A stretch of DNA of 64,000 bases from an uncultured bacterium (GCA_949298985.1 CASFYV010000016.1:47991-111990); one strand, 5' to 3'. Shown: positions 36,064-46,660, counted from the first letter of the stretch. A program made the numbers and translations. The notes: a model not told the origin generated them from the sequence alone.

Positions 36064-36133
36064 TATAAAATTCTCCTTTTACACTTATGAAAACTTCTAA
36101 TAATATTTTTTGCTAGTGTAAAATAATCTATAA

Positions 36134-37567
36134 TCAAATATTGTAAGCAATAAATCTGCATAACTCGATAAATTTTTCAGGATATATTCCTATAATAACA
36201 GTAATAACAGTAGTAACAATCAAAACAAATTTTTGAGAAAACACATATTTTATTTCAATTCCATTATCATTTTTACTGAATTTGGCAAAAAGAGGAAGTA
36301 AAATTTTCAAATAATAAAATAATGCATAAACAGTTAATAAAAGTAATATCAATAAAAACGGCACAAAAATTAAACCAGAATTCGCAATCGCAGTAAAAAG
36401 ATAAATTTTAGAAATAAAACCGGATGTAATAGGAAAACCTGCTAAAGCTAAAATTGAAATAGCATAAGCCCCGACAACTCCATGATTTTTATGAAAAAGT
36501 CCCTTAAAACTATTTACATCTTGAGAATTTTTATCTCCATATATATTTAAAAAAGCAAAAACCGATAAATTCATAAACACATAACATATTAAATAAAAAA
36601 TAACGGTAGAAAGATTATAAACAGATACAAGAGAAGCCGCAAGTAAAGCATAAGAACAATTTGCAGCAGTAGAACAAGCTAAAATAATTTTTACATTATT
36701 TTCTCTAATAGCATAAGTATTCGCCCAAAAAGCAGTCACAAGAGTTGACAAAGCTAGAGCAAAAGTAAGTTCAAAACTATTTCCTAAAGGAAAAACCAAT
36801 AAACGACAAACGATTCCAAACATTGCTAATTTAGGAACAGTAGATAAAAACGCTAGAATAGAAGATTCTGTACCTTTATAAACATCTATTATCCAATTAG
36901 CAAAAGGAAAAACTGCAAGTTTTGATATTAAACCCAAAACTATCATAATTGCAGATATTGAGTACAAAATAGAACTTTCTTGATTTACTATATATTCATA
37001 AATCGTTGAAAAATTTATAGATCCTGTTATTCCATACAAATAAGAAACACCAAACAAAAATACACCCGAAGAAATAGTAGAAGTTAATAAATATTTAAAA
37101 CTTGCTTCCTTTGAATAATAACCTTTAGAGGAAGCTATTAAAAAATAAGTTGAAAAACTTAATAATTCAACAGAAATAAACAAAGTCAAAAAATCATTAG
37201 CTGAAACAACATTCATAGCTCCAAAAATTGCACTTAACAATATTGCATGAAACGTATAAGCATTTCTTTTAATCGTTTTAACAAGATTTCTTGTCAACAA
37301 AGCAACGAAAAATCCACACACAAGAATCACAAAATCAAAAAGCAAAGTATAACTATCTGACATTATCGAATTATGAAAACCAAAATACTGAGGTTCTACC
37401 TGAACAGTAGTTAAAAAAAGAATACTCAAAAATATTCCAACAATTGAAACTAATCTTGCATATCTAAAATACCTTGGTGATAAAACCATTGAAAGAATTA
37501 ATTGAACAACAATAAATAACGCCAAAATCATCTGTGGTAGTAAAATATTAAAAATATCGTTAATCAT
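36134..37567 (-). CDS. nuoN: NADH-quinone oxidoreductase subunit N
   Basis: The 477-aa membrane protein of about 13-14 helices is a Mrp-antiporter-like proton-pumping subunit. Charged residues within helices, such as ISVELLSFSTYFL (Glu) and the KLAVFPFANWIIDVYKG lysine segment, mark the antiporter core. It is the last gene of the nuo operon and abuts nuoM. Confidence 0.93.
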   Translation of the reverse strand: MINDIFNILLPQMILALFIVVQLILSMVLSPRYFRYARLVSIVGIFLSILFLTTVQVEPQYFGFHNSIMSDSYTLLFDFVILVCGFFVALLTRNLVKTIKRNAYTFHAILLSAIFGAMNVVSANDFLTLFISVELLSFSTYFLIASSKGYYSKEASFKYLLTSTISSGVFLFGVSYLYGITGSINFSTIYEYIVNQESSILYSISAIMIVLGLISKLAVFPFANWIIDVYKGTESSILAFLSTVPKLAMFGIVCRLLVFPLGNSFELTFALALSTLVTAFWANTYAIRENNVKIILACSTAANCSYALLAASLVSVYNLSTVIFYLICYVFMNLSVFAFLNIYGDKNSQDVNSFKGLFHKNHGVVGAYAISILALAGFPITSGFISKIYLFTAIANSGLIFVPFLLILLLLTVYALFYYLKILLPLFAKFSKNDNGIEIKYVFSQKFVLIVTTVITVIIGIYPEKFIELCRFIAYNI

Positions 37568-39043
37568 TTATCCTCCAACAACCATATTTAATAAAGTATT
37601 TGGATATAAACCAAAAATAATCAAACCAAACAACACTGCTGCTAATATTATAAATTCATGTACAGAAATATCATTAATCTTTTCAAAATCATCAGGTAAA
37701 TTTCCTGTAAAACTATTATGTAAAAACTTAAACATATAACAAGAACTCAAAATCAAAAGTGGCAAAGAAAATACGCCAATATACTTAATAACATCAGACA
37801 AATCTGAATTCAAAGCGCCGAGCATAGTAAGGATTTCACTCACAAAAGGTGCAAACAGGGGAATTCCAACAGAAGCTAAAACTATTAAAGTTGCAAACCC
37901 AAACAATCTTGGCATATTAGATGCAATACCACAAATTTCATCAATATTTCTTGTTTTACATCTTAAAAATACAATCCCCGCAACCATAAACAAACCACAA
38001 GTAATCAAAGCATGTGCAACCATGTGAAATACTGAAGCAGAAAGCCCCAAAGAATTATATGCACAAAGTCCTAAAAGGATTAACCCCATATTAGAAATAC
38101 TTGAATATGCAACAATCCTTTTAATATCCTTTTGAGCATAAGCAACAAAAGCTGTATAAATTATATTTACAATAGCAAAAACTGCTAAAACAGGAGCAAT
38201 AACCTTAAAAGAATCTTCTAAAGTCAAATAATTAAATCTATAAATCCCATAAGCCCCCGTTTTTAATAAAATTCCCGCAAGAATCATACTCACTGGAGTT
38301 ACAGCACTAGTATGAGCATCCGGCAACCAAGTATGAAGAGGAATAATCGGAAGCTTAACTCCAAAACCTATCAAAATGCAAATTGCAATAATATTTTGGA
38401 TATAACCGGGTAAAGATGAAACCATAATATCAGAAAAACTTGCCGATAAAATTCCATTTGAAACAAAATTATAATAATGTAATAATAAAATACCCAAAAG
38501 CATAATCATACTTCCAAAGAAAGTGAATAAAACAAATTTTATACCGGCCTTTTTAGCACCATCTTCTCCCCAATTTGAGATAAGAAAATATGCCGGAATT
38601 AATTCTAACTCCCAGAATAAAAAGAATAAAAACATATCTGCTGAAGTAAAAATTCCCAAAATTGCAGACATTAACAAAAACAACATTGCATAATAAAATT
38701 TATGATTTTTTCTTATATTATACTTACTTGCAATTGAAGAAAGTAAAAATACAAAAGAAGTTAATACCGATAAAATCATTGATACAGAATCAATCTTAAA
38801 AACAAATTTAATTCCTAAAGACTGAACCCAATCCATTCCAAGAAAATGTATTTCACTAACATAAGGATTTGCTTGACTAAAACAAGCTAACATTAATATT
38901 GAATACAAAAAATGAAAAGTAAAGATACTTTTAGAAAAACGTCTTACTATAATTTCATTATTTGTAAACAATGGTGAAAGTAATAAAATCGAAATTACTA
39001 AAGGCATAAATATTAAAAACGGTATTGATAATAATATTTTCAT
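37568..39043 (-). CDS. nuoM: NADH-quinone oxidoreductase subunit M
   Basis: The 491-aa antiporter-like proton channel has FLFFLFWELELIPAYFLI with the key Glu near residue 140, GFGVKLPIIPLHTWLPDAHTSA with the Lys and LPDAH motif, and RIVAYSSISNMG. It is nearly full length for NuoM. One base separates it from nuoN. Confidence 0.95.
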   Translation of the reverse strand: MKILLSIPFLIFMPLVISILLLSPLFTNNEIIVRRFSKSIFTFHFLYSILMLACFSQANPYVSEIHFLGMDWVQSLGIKFVFKIDSVSMILSVLTSFVFLLSSIASKYNIRKNHKFYYAMLFLLMSAILGIFTSADMFLFFLFWELELIPAYFLISNWGEDGAKKAGIKFVLFTFFGSMIMLLGILLLHYYNFVSNGILSASFSDIMVSSLPGYIQNIIAICILIGFGVKLPIIPLHTWLPDAHTSAVTPVSMILAGILLKTGAYGIYRFNYLTLEDSFKVIAPVLAVFAIVNIIYTAFVAYAQKDIKRIVAYSSISNMGLILLGLCAYNSLGLSASVFHMVAHALITCGLFMVAGIVFLRCKTRNIDEICGIASNMPRLFGFATLIVLASVGIPLFAPFVSEILTMLGALNSDLSDVIKYIGVFSLPLLILSSCYMFKFLHNSFTGNLPDDFEKINDISVHEFIILAAVLFGLIIFGLYPNTLLNMVVGG

Positions 39044-39053
39044 ATCTCTCCTC

Positions 39054-40883
39054 TTAATTAAATTGACTCAACATAATTGTATACGCAATTATCACACAAC
39101 TTATTATAACTGTTGTTATTATAAAAGCATACGAATTATAAACTTGTACATTTCCGGTTTGACTTTTCTTATCAAATTCTGAAATAAATTTTGAAGTATT
39201 TGTAATCAAATTAACAGAACCATCCATCAAATTTTTCTCTACCCAATTAATACAATTAACTTTCATTTTTGCACTCCAAATTAACGGTTTATAATTACTA
39301 AAAATATTAATGTCAATAAAATTCATCCCTTTAGTTAAATAATCATAAACCTGCGGTAAAAATTTATTGTAAAAATATTCCAACAATTTTGGAGTATTTT
39401 GAAATTTCAAAAGTAAATCTTTTTGATAAAGAAAATATACCAAAACCCAACCTAATACAGCAATATAAAAAGGCTCTGCTATTTGATATTCGATTTTTGT
39501 TCTTATATAAAAATAAAAAACAATATTTAAAATTAATAGAAATAATATCGGTAGAATTTGAGCATAATTAATTCTCTTAAATAATTTCTCATCTTTCATC
39601 ATAATTAATGAAAGTCTAATAATATAAAAAGCTGTCAAAAATGAAATTAAACCAAAGAAAACCTTTAAACTTAAACAATTCAAAGATGCATAAATAAATT
39701 CCTTAGCAACAAACCCTGAAAAAATAATTCCTGAAAGACTTAAAGCACCAAGTAAAAAATTAATATATCCAACATAAGTATTTTTTTCATCAAGAGATAA
39801 AAATAACATTGATTTAATAAAAGCATGTGCAATCAATAATATTACAGCAGCTTTTACATTTAAAATTGCTACAGCTAAAAACATTAATCCTAAATTAGCA
39901 GATGTTGAATAAGCAAGAACCTTTTTAGGATGAGTTTCAAAAGAAGCTAAAATAGAACAAATTAAAGCCGTAATCGTACCTAGAATTAATATGATTTTTA
40001 AAATACTAACTTCTAAAGTAAAAAACGGTAATAATCTAATAAGTAAAAATACTCCTAAAATCACTAATGTAGCAGAATGAAGTAATGCACTTACAGGGAG
40101 TTTAGCTTCCATAGCATCTTGAAGCCAAGTATAAAATGGAAATTGAGCAGATTTTACAGATGCAGCGATTATAAATAAAATACAAATTAAATAATATTGC
40201 CAAGTAGAAGTATAAGCATACAAAAGCGTAGAAATTCCATTCATATCTTCAAAAGACAACGTTGCAAAAGATAAATTTCCCGCATAACTATACATAAAAT
40301 ATGAAGTTAAAATTATCCCCCCAAGTAAAGCCGTATCACCTACTCTATTTATTAAAAATACTCTTTTAGAGGCATCTGCTTTTACAATATTTTTATACTC
40401 GAACCCTATTAACAAATAAGAAATAACCCCTACAAGTTCCCAAAAAATATACAATTGAATCAAATTGGGACTAAATAAGAGAGATGCCATTGCAAAATTA
40501 AATATATTTAATAACGCAAAAAATCTATAATTTTTGGATTCATTCTTCATAAAAGATATCGAAAAAATTTGAACAAAAAAACTTACTAAAAACAATGTTA
40601 AAGCAATTATCAAAGATAATTTATCAACATGTAATCCTACAGATAAAGAAAAATTATTAATTTTAATAAAAGAAAAAGTTTGTTCAATCGGAGTCTTCAA
40701 ATTTAATAGAGAAAATCCACAAAATAAACAACCTAAAAAAGAAGAAAAAACTGTTAAAAAATAAATTAAAAATTTATTAACATAAACAGAAAAAAATCTT
40801 CCCCCGATTATAATTAAACAAATCCAAAACGGTAATAAAATTACTAAATAAGCATTATCAATTATTAAATTTTCCATTTTCAT
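39054..40883 (-). CDS. nuoL: NADH-quinone oxidoreductase subunit L
   Basis: The 609-aa largest antiporter-like subunit has YIFWELVGVISYLLIGFEY, SVKSAQFPFYTWLQDAMEAKLPVSALLHSATLV (in two conserved blocks) and KKVLAYSTSANLGLM. The C-terminal hydrophobic helix after a long amphipathic stretch (about 500-590) corresponds to the lateral helix that clamps M and N. An in-frame second ATG at 40877 has better spacing from the AAAGG site, so the start may be two codons downstream. Confidence 0.95.
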   Translation of the reverse strand: MKMENLIIDNAYLVILLPFWICLIIIGGRFFSVYVNKFLIYFLTVFSSFLGCLFCGFSLLNLKTPIEQTFSFIKINNFSLSVGLHVDKLSLIIALTLFLVSFFVQIFSISFMKNESKNYRFFALLNIFNFAMASLLFSPNLIQLYIFWELVGVISYLLIGFEYKNIVKADASKRVFLINRVGDTALLGGIILTSYFMYSYAGNLSFATLSFEDMNGISTLLYAYTSTWQYYLICILFIIAASVKSAQFPFYTWLQDAMEAKLPVSALLHSATLVILGVFLLIRLLPFFTLEVSILKIILILGTITALICSILASFETHPKKVLAYSTSANLGLMFLAVAILNVKAAVILLIAHAFIKSMLFLSLDEKNTYVGYINFLLGALSLSGIIFSGFVAKEFIYASLNCLSLKVFFGLISFLTAFYIIRLSLIMMKDEKLFKRINYAQILPILFLLILNIVFYFYIRTKIEYQIAEPFYIAVLGWVLVYFLYQKDLLLKFQNTPKLLEYFYNKFLPQVYDYLTKGMNFIDINIFSNYKPLIWSAKMKVNCINWVEKNLMDGSVNLITNTSKFISEFDKKSQTGNVQVYNSYAFIITTVIISCVIIAYTIMLSQFN

Positions 40884-40895
40884 CCTTTAAATCAC

Positions 40896-41189
40896 TTATA
40901 AATCAGTATATTTTTCAACATTATCACTCTGTTTTTTAGTATACATAAGATAAAATAAATATAATGCAACCGCGAGTTCTACCGCCCCAATTGCAATATA
41001 AAAAAGAGCAACTACATACCCATCAAAATTAATATTATCGCAATACGTTGCAAAAGTTACAAAATTAATATTAATTCCAAGTAACATAAATTCTATAGAA
41101 ATTAGAATTTTAATCACATTTTTGACAAATACAGAACCTAAAAGTCCAATAATAAAAAGCAAAAGTCCCACCATTAAATATTGATACAT
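40896..41189 (-). CDS. nuoK: NADH-quinone oxidoreductase subunit K
   Basis: The 97-aa three-helix protein has the conserved ISIEFMLLGININFV helix with its Glu, and a second membrane Glu in GAVELAVALYLFYL. Its ATG shares one base with the nuoJ stop. Confidence 0.94.
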   Translation of the reverse strand: MYQYLMVGLLLFIIGLLGSVFVKNVIKILISIEFMLLGININFVTFATYCDNINFDGYVVALFYIAIGAVELAVALYLFYLMYTKKQSDNVEKYTDL

Positions 41190-41713
41190 TAAATATCCCT
41201 TCTTTTAAGCATTGAAAACCCTGCAATAACAATTAATAAAAGAAGAGAAAGTAATTCAAATGCCCAAACATAATTAACAAAAATTCCTTTAGCAAAAGCC
41301 CAAATTGTATCAAAAGAATTAACCTGCAAATTCCCCAAATAATGAAAAGTATCAGGTGACATTGCTAATGACATTAAAACCAAATAAACAAATGCTAATA
41401 AAAAAATTCCACCACATAAAAATGTTATGTAAGGAGTTAAAATTTTATATTTTTTAACTTCAGGATTTTTATAATAAGGGGAGCAAAACATTATTGAAAT
41501 TCCAACAATAATTGGAACCGCTAAACCATATATTGCAGCCTGTATAATTGCATTATATTCTGAGCCTAATACATAAAAAAACAAAGCTCCAAAGAAAAAT
41601 ACAACTATAGCTGACAAAAGTGAATAAACAATATTTCTTGCAAACAAAGTAATCATTGCAAATAAAATTATTAATACAAAAGACGGATAAAAAATAATCG
41701 GATTATCAATCAT
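41189..41713 (-). CDS. nuoJ: NADH-quinone oxidoreductase subunit J
   Basis: About 174 residues with five hydrophobic helices, including the conserved NAIIQAAIYGLAVPIIVG segment. The frame extends to 41731, but the ATG at 41713 has an AAGGGGAG site 7 nt upstream and reduces the overlap with nuoI to eight bases (ATGATTGA), so it is preferred. Confidence 0.92.
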   Translation of the reverse strand: MIDNPIIFYPSFVLIILFAMITLFARNIVYSLLSAIVVFFFGALFFYVLGSEYNAIIQAAIYGLAVPIIVGISIMFCSPYYKNPEVKKYKILTPYITFLCGGIFLLAFVYLVLMSLAMSPDTFHYLGNLQVNSFDTIWAFAKGIFVNYVWAFELLSLLLLIVIAGFSMLKRRDI

Positions 41714-42083
41714 TACGACACTCCCCTTCATATTTAAGTATCAAATCTTCTTTATTTTCAGAAGCTAATTCATAATCTTTAGTTATTTTAATGGCTCCTG
41801 TTGGGCAATAATAATAACAATTCCCACAAAAAATACATTTTTTTAAATCTATTTTATAATTGCAAACTTTCGCATTCCCATCTTTTTGATAAGAAATAGC
41901 TCCTGTTGGACAAACTTTTAAACAAACTCCGCATCCAATACAACCGTTTACTTCTAATTTTCCTCTAAACGAATCATTTAAAGCTCTCTTCTTTTCTGGA
42001 TATTCTAAAGTAACCGCTCTTTTAAATAAATGTTTGAAGACCGTTATCAAACCTTCAAAAGTTGATTTAATTCCTACGAACAT
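41706..42083 (-). CDS. nuoI: NADH-quinone oxidoreductase subunit I (two [4Fe-4S] ferredoxin-like)
   Basis: The 125-aa protein has two CxxCxxCxxxCP clusters (CIGCGVCLKVCP at 48-59 and CIFCGNCYYYCP at about 83-94), giving clusters N6a and N6b. It is shorter than typical 160-180-aa NuoI. In this complex it would be the entry point for electrons because NuoEFG are missing. It overlaps nuoH by ten bases. Confidence 0.95.
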   Translation of the reverse strand: MFVGIKSTFEGLITVFKHLFKRAVTLEYPEKKRALNDSFRGKLEVNGCIGCGVCLKVCPTGAISYQKDGNAKVCNYKIDLKKCIFCGNCYYYCPTGAIKITKDYELASENKEDLILKYEGECRND

Positions 42084-43147
42084 AAAAAGCCTCCAAACTT
42101 AATTATAACCATAATAAAAAGATTAAGGATAGAAAGCGGAAGCAAAATTACCCACGAAAATTTTAACAAATCAAAAGATGCTAATCTCGGTAAAGTTGCA
42201 CGAATCCAAATCATTATAAAAATTAAAACACTCGCCTTTAAAAACAACCAAAAAGCTTGTTCAAAATACAAAAGAAACGAATTACTCATAAAATATTTTC
42301 CAAAAGGAGAAAGATACCCACCGAAAAATAATATCGTAATAAATATAGAATTTGCAAACATCATCGCATATTCACTTAAATAAAAAATAGCAAATCTCAT
42401 GCCGGAATATTCTGTATTATATCCGCAAATAAGCTCACTTTCGGCTTCAGGTAAATCAAAAGGGCAACGATTTAATTCAGCCAAAATACTAATAAACATA
42501 ATTACAAAGCCTAAAAAACAAGGAATAAAAAACCAACTAAATAATCCCCATCCGGAAAATTGAGCTAAGGTTATTCCTGTTAAATTCATAGAAGAAGCTA
42601 AAACAACCACTGATAAAATAACAAAAGTAATAGGTAATTCATAACTTAAAAGTTGAGCAACACTTCTCATAGCTCCGAATAAAGAATACTTATTATTACT
42701 AGCCCATCCTGCAAGAAATATACTTAAAATCGGAAAAGCCGCCATAATAAGATATAAAATAACATTAGTTTGAGTATTAATAAAAGTAAATTCTGCACTA
42801 TAAGGAAGTACCCCAAAAGCAACAAACATAGGAACAAATGCTAAAATTGGAGCTAAATTAAACAAAAGTCTATCAGCTTTAGTTGGGGTAATATTTTCTT
42901 TACATAAAAGCTTAAATGCATCAGCTAAAGTTTGCAAAATCCCCCAAAACCCTACACGATTAGGTCCTTTTCTCTGCGTAAAAAATCCTAAAAGTTTTCT
43001 TTCGACAAGTACCAATATCAAAACTACAACTAAAAGAGCAGCCGCAATTATACAAAACGGAATAATATAAAATGTAATATCTCCAAATAATTTTGGAATA
43101 TTATATTTAGCAAGAAATTCTATATATAAAAAATAAAGATAATTCAT
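42074..43147 (-). CDS. nuoH: NADH-quinone oxidoreductase subunit H
   Basis: The 357-aa eight-helix protein forms part of the quinone chamber. Signatures are LLGFFTQRKGPNRVGFWG near residue 50-67 and AELNRCPFDLPEAESELICGYNTEYSG in two adjacent conserved blocks. Its ATG abuts the nuoD stop with one base overlap. Confidence 0.96.
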   Translation of the reverse strand: MNYLYFLYIEFLAKYNIPKLFGDITFYIIPFCIIAAALLVVVLILVLVERKLLGFFTQRKGPNRVGFWGILQTLADAFKLLCKENITPTKADRLLFNLAPILAFVPMFVAFGVLPYSAEFTFINTQTNVILYLIMAAFPILSIFLAGWASNNKYSLFGAMRSVAQLLSYELPITFVILSVVVLASSMNLTGITLAQFSGWGLFSWFFIPCFLGFVIMFISILAELNRCPFDLPEAESELICGYNTEYSGMRFAIFYLSEYAMMFANSIFITILFFGGYLSPFGKYFMSNSFLLYFEQAFWLFLKASVLIFIMIWIRATLPRLASFDLLKFSWVILLPLSILNLFIMVIIKFGGFLCS

Positions 43148-44238
43148 TACTTATCAACCTCCGGAAGAATAATATCCAAAGAGCCTGCAATAGCAATCGC
43201 ATCATTTAAATACTCTCCTACTAATAATTTTCTTAAAAGGTTAACAGAATAATAAGATCCTGTTCTCCATTTTAACCGATAAGGTTTATCTTCTCCTACT
43301 GATTTTACATAACAAGAAGCAATACCTCGAGGAGCTTCTATCTCTTGATAATATTCTCCATTATCTAATTTCAAATTAATAGGATTAATAAGTTTTTGTT
43401 CTAATTTCTCATTTTTACTCAAATAATCTAAAGCCTGAGAAATAATTTTAATACTCTCTTTAATCTCTAAAATTCTAGCTTTATATCTACTCCAAGCATC
43501 TTTTCCTTCTAAAACAACCGAAGAAAAATCAAACCCCTTATAAAGATAATCATTTTTTCTTAAATCAAAATCAACACCACTGGCTCTTAAATTTACTCCT
43601 GTAATAGAATAATCTAAAGCAACATTTTTTTCTAACACACCTTTATTAATGCATCTTCTTTTAAAAATAGGATTTTCAGTAATAATTTTTTCATAATCAT
43701 TAAGTTTTTGAGGCAAAATAGAAATAATATTTTGAATATCCTCAAGAAATTCAATATCTTTCCTAACCCCACCAAAAACAAAATAATTATACATCATTCT
43801 TTGTCCAGTAAGTTTTTCAAAATAATTTAGAATCATCTCTCTTTCTCTAAACGCATAGAAAAAAGGAGAAGTAGCACCTAAATCCATTAAAAACGCTCCA
43901 ATCCAAAGCAAATGAGATGCAATTCTATTTAATTCCAATAAAATAACTCTAATCACTCTAACTTTGTCAGAAAGTTCAACATTCAAAGCTTTTTCAACAA
44001 TACGACACAATAATTCAGAATAGAAAAAACCCGCAAGATAATCAATCCTATCAACAAGAGGAAGATATTGGATATACGAAAGTTTTTCCGCCATTTTTTC
44101 CATCCCACGATGAAGATATCCGACATCTGGTTCACAAGATAAAATCTTCTCCCCGTCTAACTCAAGCAGAAGTCTTAAAACTCCATGTGTAGAAGGATGT
44201 TGTGGTCCTAAATTTAATTTAAACGTTGTCAGAGTCAT
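43147..44238 (-). CDS. nuoD: NADH-quinone oxidoreductase subunit D
   Basis: The 363-aa hydrogenase-large-subunit-like protein starts LNLGPQHPSTHGVLRL with the quinone-site His, followed by PDVGYLHRGMEK and ASHLLWIGAFLMDLGA. The C-terminal FD of other NuoD is replaced by LDIILPEVDK. It overlaps nuoC by 20 bases. It is separate from nuoC, unlike the CD fusion of enterobacteria. Confidence 0.95.
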   Translation of the reverse strand: MTLTTFKLNLGPQHPSTHGVLRLLLELDGEKILSCEPDVGYLHRGMEKMAEKLSYIQYLPLVDRIDYLAGFFYSELLCRIVEKALNVELSDKVRVIRVILLELNRIASHLLWIGAFLMDLGATSPFFYAFREREMILNYFEKLTGQRMMYNYFVFGGVRKDIEFLEDIQNIISILPQKLNDYEKIITENPIFKRRCINKGVLEKNVALDYSITGVNLRASGVDFDLRKNDYLYKGFDFSSVVLEGKDAWSRYKARILEIKESIKIISQALDYLSKNEKLEQKLINPINLKLDNGEYYQEIEAPRGIASCYVKSVGEDKPYRLKWRTGSYYSVNLLRKLLVGEYLNDAIAIAGSLDIILPEVDK

Positions 44239-44653
44239 TCCAAGCTAACCTCGTTTCATCTTGTACATAATCTTTTCTTAGTGGAAACCCTTCCCAATCT
44301 TCAGGCATATATAAACGTTTTAAATTTTTATTCCCAATAAAATTTATGCCAAATAAATCATAAATTTCATTTTCATCAGCCTGAGCAGATGGGAATAAAT
44401 CAACTATTGATACAATTTCATTTTGGACAGTAATAGATAAAAATAAATCCTCTTCATCAACTGTTGTATAAAGATGATAAATAAGTTCTATTCCAAAATC
44501 TTCATTATCAATTGCAATAATTTCTTTTAAAATATCATATGAATAGTTATTTTTTACAAATTCAACAGCTTCATATAATTTAGATTTTATAACAATCTTA
44601 TTATCAACAAGTTCAGAATCATTAAATATATTTATAAATTCATTAATATTCAT
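44219..44653 (-). CDS. nuoC: NADH-quinone oxidoreductase subunit C
   Basis: The 144-aa 30-kDa-subunit-like protein has the conserved [15 protein letters not shown] and the C-terminal LRKDYV of the family. It is in the peripheral arm next to D and B. Confidence 0.92.
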   Translation of the reverse strand: MNINEFINIFNDSELVDNKIVIKSKLYEAVEFVKNNYSYDILKEIIAIDNEDFGIELIYHLYTTVDEEDLFLSITVQNEIVSIVDLFPSAQADENEIYDLFGINFIGNKNLKRLYMPEDWEGFPLRKDYVQDETRLAWNDSDNV

Positions 44654-45176
44654 TCTTCACCTCTTTATTTGAATTTGTATCAAATAATTTTGTTTTATGT
44701 TTTTCTAAAAATTGTTTTCTATCAAGAATAGACTCTTTTTTAATTTTATCTTGTAATTTTCTAATCGCATCCAAAAGTGCTTCCGGTCGAGGTGGACACA
44801 TAGGAAGATAAATATCTACAGGAATAATTTTATCAATTCCGTTAATAACAGAATACGAAGTTTCAGTAAACATTCCTCCTCCACAAGTACAAGCTCCCAT
44901 TGCAATAACATACTTAGGTTCAGCCATCTGTTCATAAAGTCTTACAAGAACAGGAGCCATTTTATAAGTTATAGTACCCGCACAAATTAACAAATCAGCT
45001 TGTCTTGGAGAACCACGAAAAACTTCTGAACCAAATCTTGCAATATCATTATCAGAAGCAACTGTTTGCATCATTTCAATCCCACAACAAGAAGTTGCAA
45101 AAGTAAGCGGCCACAGAGAATTTGCTCTACTCCAATTTAAAATATAATCGATTGATGTAACTATAATATTATTCAC
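44643..45176 (-). CDS. nuoB: NADH-quinone oxidoreductase subunit B (cluster N2)
   Basis: About 177 residues. The N2 [4Fe-4S] ligands are present: adjacent cysteines in [10 protein letters not shown], Cys in [10 protein letters not shown] and Cys in [13 protein letters not shown]. The frame extends to a GTG at 45185, but that GTG lies inside the AAGGTGG ribosome site; the GTG at 45176, which shares a base with the nuoA TAG, is the better start and repeats the TAGTG arrangement seen at cdsA-rnc. Confidence 0.95.
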   Translation of the reverse strand: MNNIIVTSIDYILNWSRANSLWPLTFATSCCGIEMMQTVASDNDIARFGSEVFRGSPRQADLLICAGTITYKMAPVLVRLYEQMAEPKYVIAMGACTCGGGMFTETSYSVINGIDKIIPVDIYLPMCPPRPEALLDAIRKLQDKIKKESILDRKQFLEKHKTKLFDTNSNKEVKNEY

Positions 45177-45529
45177 TATAACCACCTTAACATTTTTTTA
45201 TTTATTGCAAAGATTAGACCAAATAAAAGTATTAAAACAAATACAAAAGCTTCAACAATAGCAAACAAACCTAAAGTATTTGTAAAAATAGCAAACGGAT
45301 ATAAAAAAATTGTTTCAATATCGAAAATCAAAAATAGAATAGCATAATTAAAATATCTAATATCGAAATTAATTCTTGCATCTGATATTGGATTTATTCC
45401 ACACTCATAAGTAGAATTTTTTAGAGAAGAACTTTTTTTATACTGACAAATAAACCCTGCAACAATCATCGCAATAGCAAAAAGGGTTGATAAAATTATA
45501 AATAAAGCTAAACAAACAAGTTCTTTCAA
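45176..45529 (-). CDS. nuoA: NADH-quinone oxidoreductase subunit A
   Basis: The 117-aa three-helix protein has the family core [20 protein letters not shown] and [19 protein letters not shown]. It is the first gene of an eleven-gene operon (A, B, C, D, H, I, J, K, L, M, N) that lacks E, F and G, the NADH-oxidising module. The gene order matches the 11-subunit complexes of cyanobacteria-like and epsilonproteobacterial lineages. Confidence 0.95.
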   Translation of the reverse strand: MKELVCLALFIILSTLFAIAMIVAGFICQYKKSSSLKNSTYECGINPISDARINFDIRYFNYAILFLIFDIETIFLYPFAIFTNTLGLFAIVEAFVFVLILLFGLIFAINKKMLRWL

Positions 45530-45653
45530 ATTTATCCTCTCTACTTTTTAGGGACTTTATGTAATTTTATACATTTCCCTCTTACCCTTTAATCTATTTT
45601 ACCAAAAATTTCTTGATATAATAGATATTATTATGGAATATTAAGATAAATAT

Positions 45654-46304
45654 ATGCGACACTTGATTAGGATATTTTTATTAACTTTATTAATATTAAC
45701 AATATACCAACCTTGTATGGCAACTATACAAGGAGGAATTGATTACAAAATCTCAATAGACTATTCAAAATTAGATGAAAAAGAATTACAACAAAAAGCT
45801 GATTTTTATTATTCTTATGCAATAAAAACAGGAAATTTAGACGAGAACATGACCAGTGCTTTAACTTTATATCATATTCTTGCTCACAAAAACCCGGAAA
45901 ACATATATAACTTAACAAAGCTTGGAACATTGTATGATTTAATCGGTAAAGATAGAACTGCAAAATTAGCTTTTTATGACGCTATTGGAATAAATTCTCA
46001 AAAAGGAGAACCTTATTTTAGATTAGGAAATTTTTATTATAGACGCGAACTTTATAAAAAAGCATTAAAAATGTATAAGGAAGCGTACAAAAAAGAATAC
46101 TCAAATCATTATGAAACTTTATATCAAATAGGCGATATTTATGAAAAATTTGGTGACACGGAAGCAGCATTAAAATATTTAAATTTAGCAAAAAAAATAA
46201 ATCCTAATACAGAGTTAGACAATAAAATATTAAAGGTAGAAAATACACACAAAATTAATAACGAATATTATTCAAACACAAGAATAAGAGTACTTGAACG
46301 ATAA
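45654..46304 (+). CDS. Secreted or periplasmic TPR protein
   Basis: The 216-aa protein has a signal peptide (MRHLIRIFLLTLLILTIYQPCMA, cleavage near residue 23, possibly a lipoprotein because of the Cys at 21) and at least three TPR units (around 92-195: NLTKLGTLYDLIGKD, EPYFRLGNFYYRRELYKKA, TLYQIGDIYEKFGDTEAAL). A protein-interaction scaffold outside the inner membrane is likely. A TATAAT at 45617-45622 gives a leader of about 25 nt. Confidence 0.8.
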   Translation: MRHLIRIFLLTLLILTIYQPCMATIQGGIDYKISIDYSKLDEKELQQKADFYYSYAIKTGNLDENMTSALTLYHILAHKNPENIYNLTKLGTLYDLIGKDRTAKLAFYDAIGINSQKGEPYFRLGNFYYRRELYKKALKMYKEAYKKEYSNHYETLYQIGDIYEKFGDTEAALKYLNLAKKINPNTELDNKILKVENTHKINNEYYSNTRIRVLER

Positions 46305-46472
46305 AAAAATAAAGTCAATATGATTTTAGTTAAATAAAACGTAAATTTTTGTTAAATCGGATTTTTAATAATAATTATGGGGAGCATGGTCGATTGTAAA
46401 AATTTTTACAGATTTCTTTACTTGATAAAAAGATAGAAAAATTATACTATATACACATACCTGAAAGGAGTG

Positions 46473-46526
46473 ATGGCTACAAGACTTGGGGAGAGTCAAA
46501 GATACGAAAAAGATTTAAAAATTTAA
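46473..46526 (+). CDS. Possible 17-residue peptide gene
   Basis: MATRLGESQRYEKDLKI is preceded by AAAGGAG with 2-nt spacing from GAG to the ATG, tighter than usual. Spacing is short, so it may be a leader peptide or a fortuitous ORF. There is no hydrophobic segment. Confidence 0.35.
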   Translation: MATRLGESQRYEKDLKI

Positions 46527-46660
46527 CAAAAATTTTGGGAGAAAATTAAAAAATCACAAATCAATTTAAAATCACAAATCAAACATTTACCCATAAAAAA
46601 ATATTTTAATTATTAAGAGAGATTTAAAATTTTGGGGTAGGAGATTATTGGGTTAAAATT

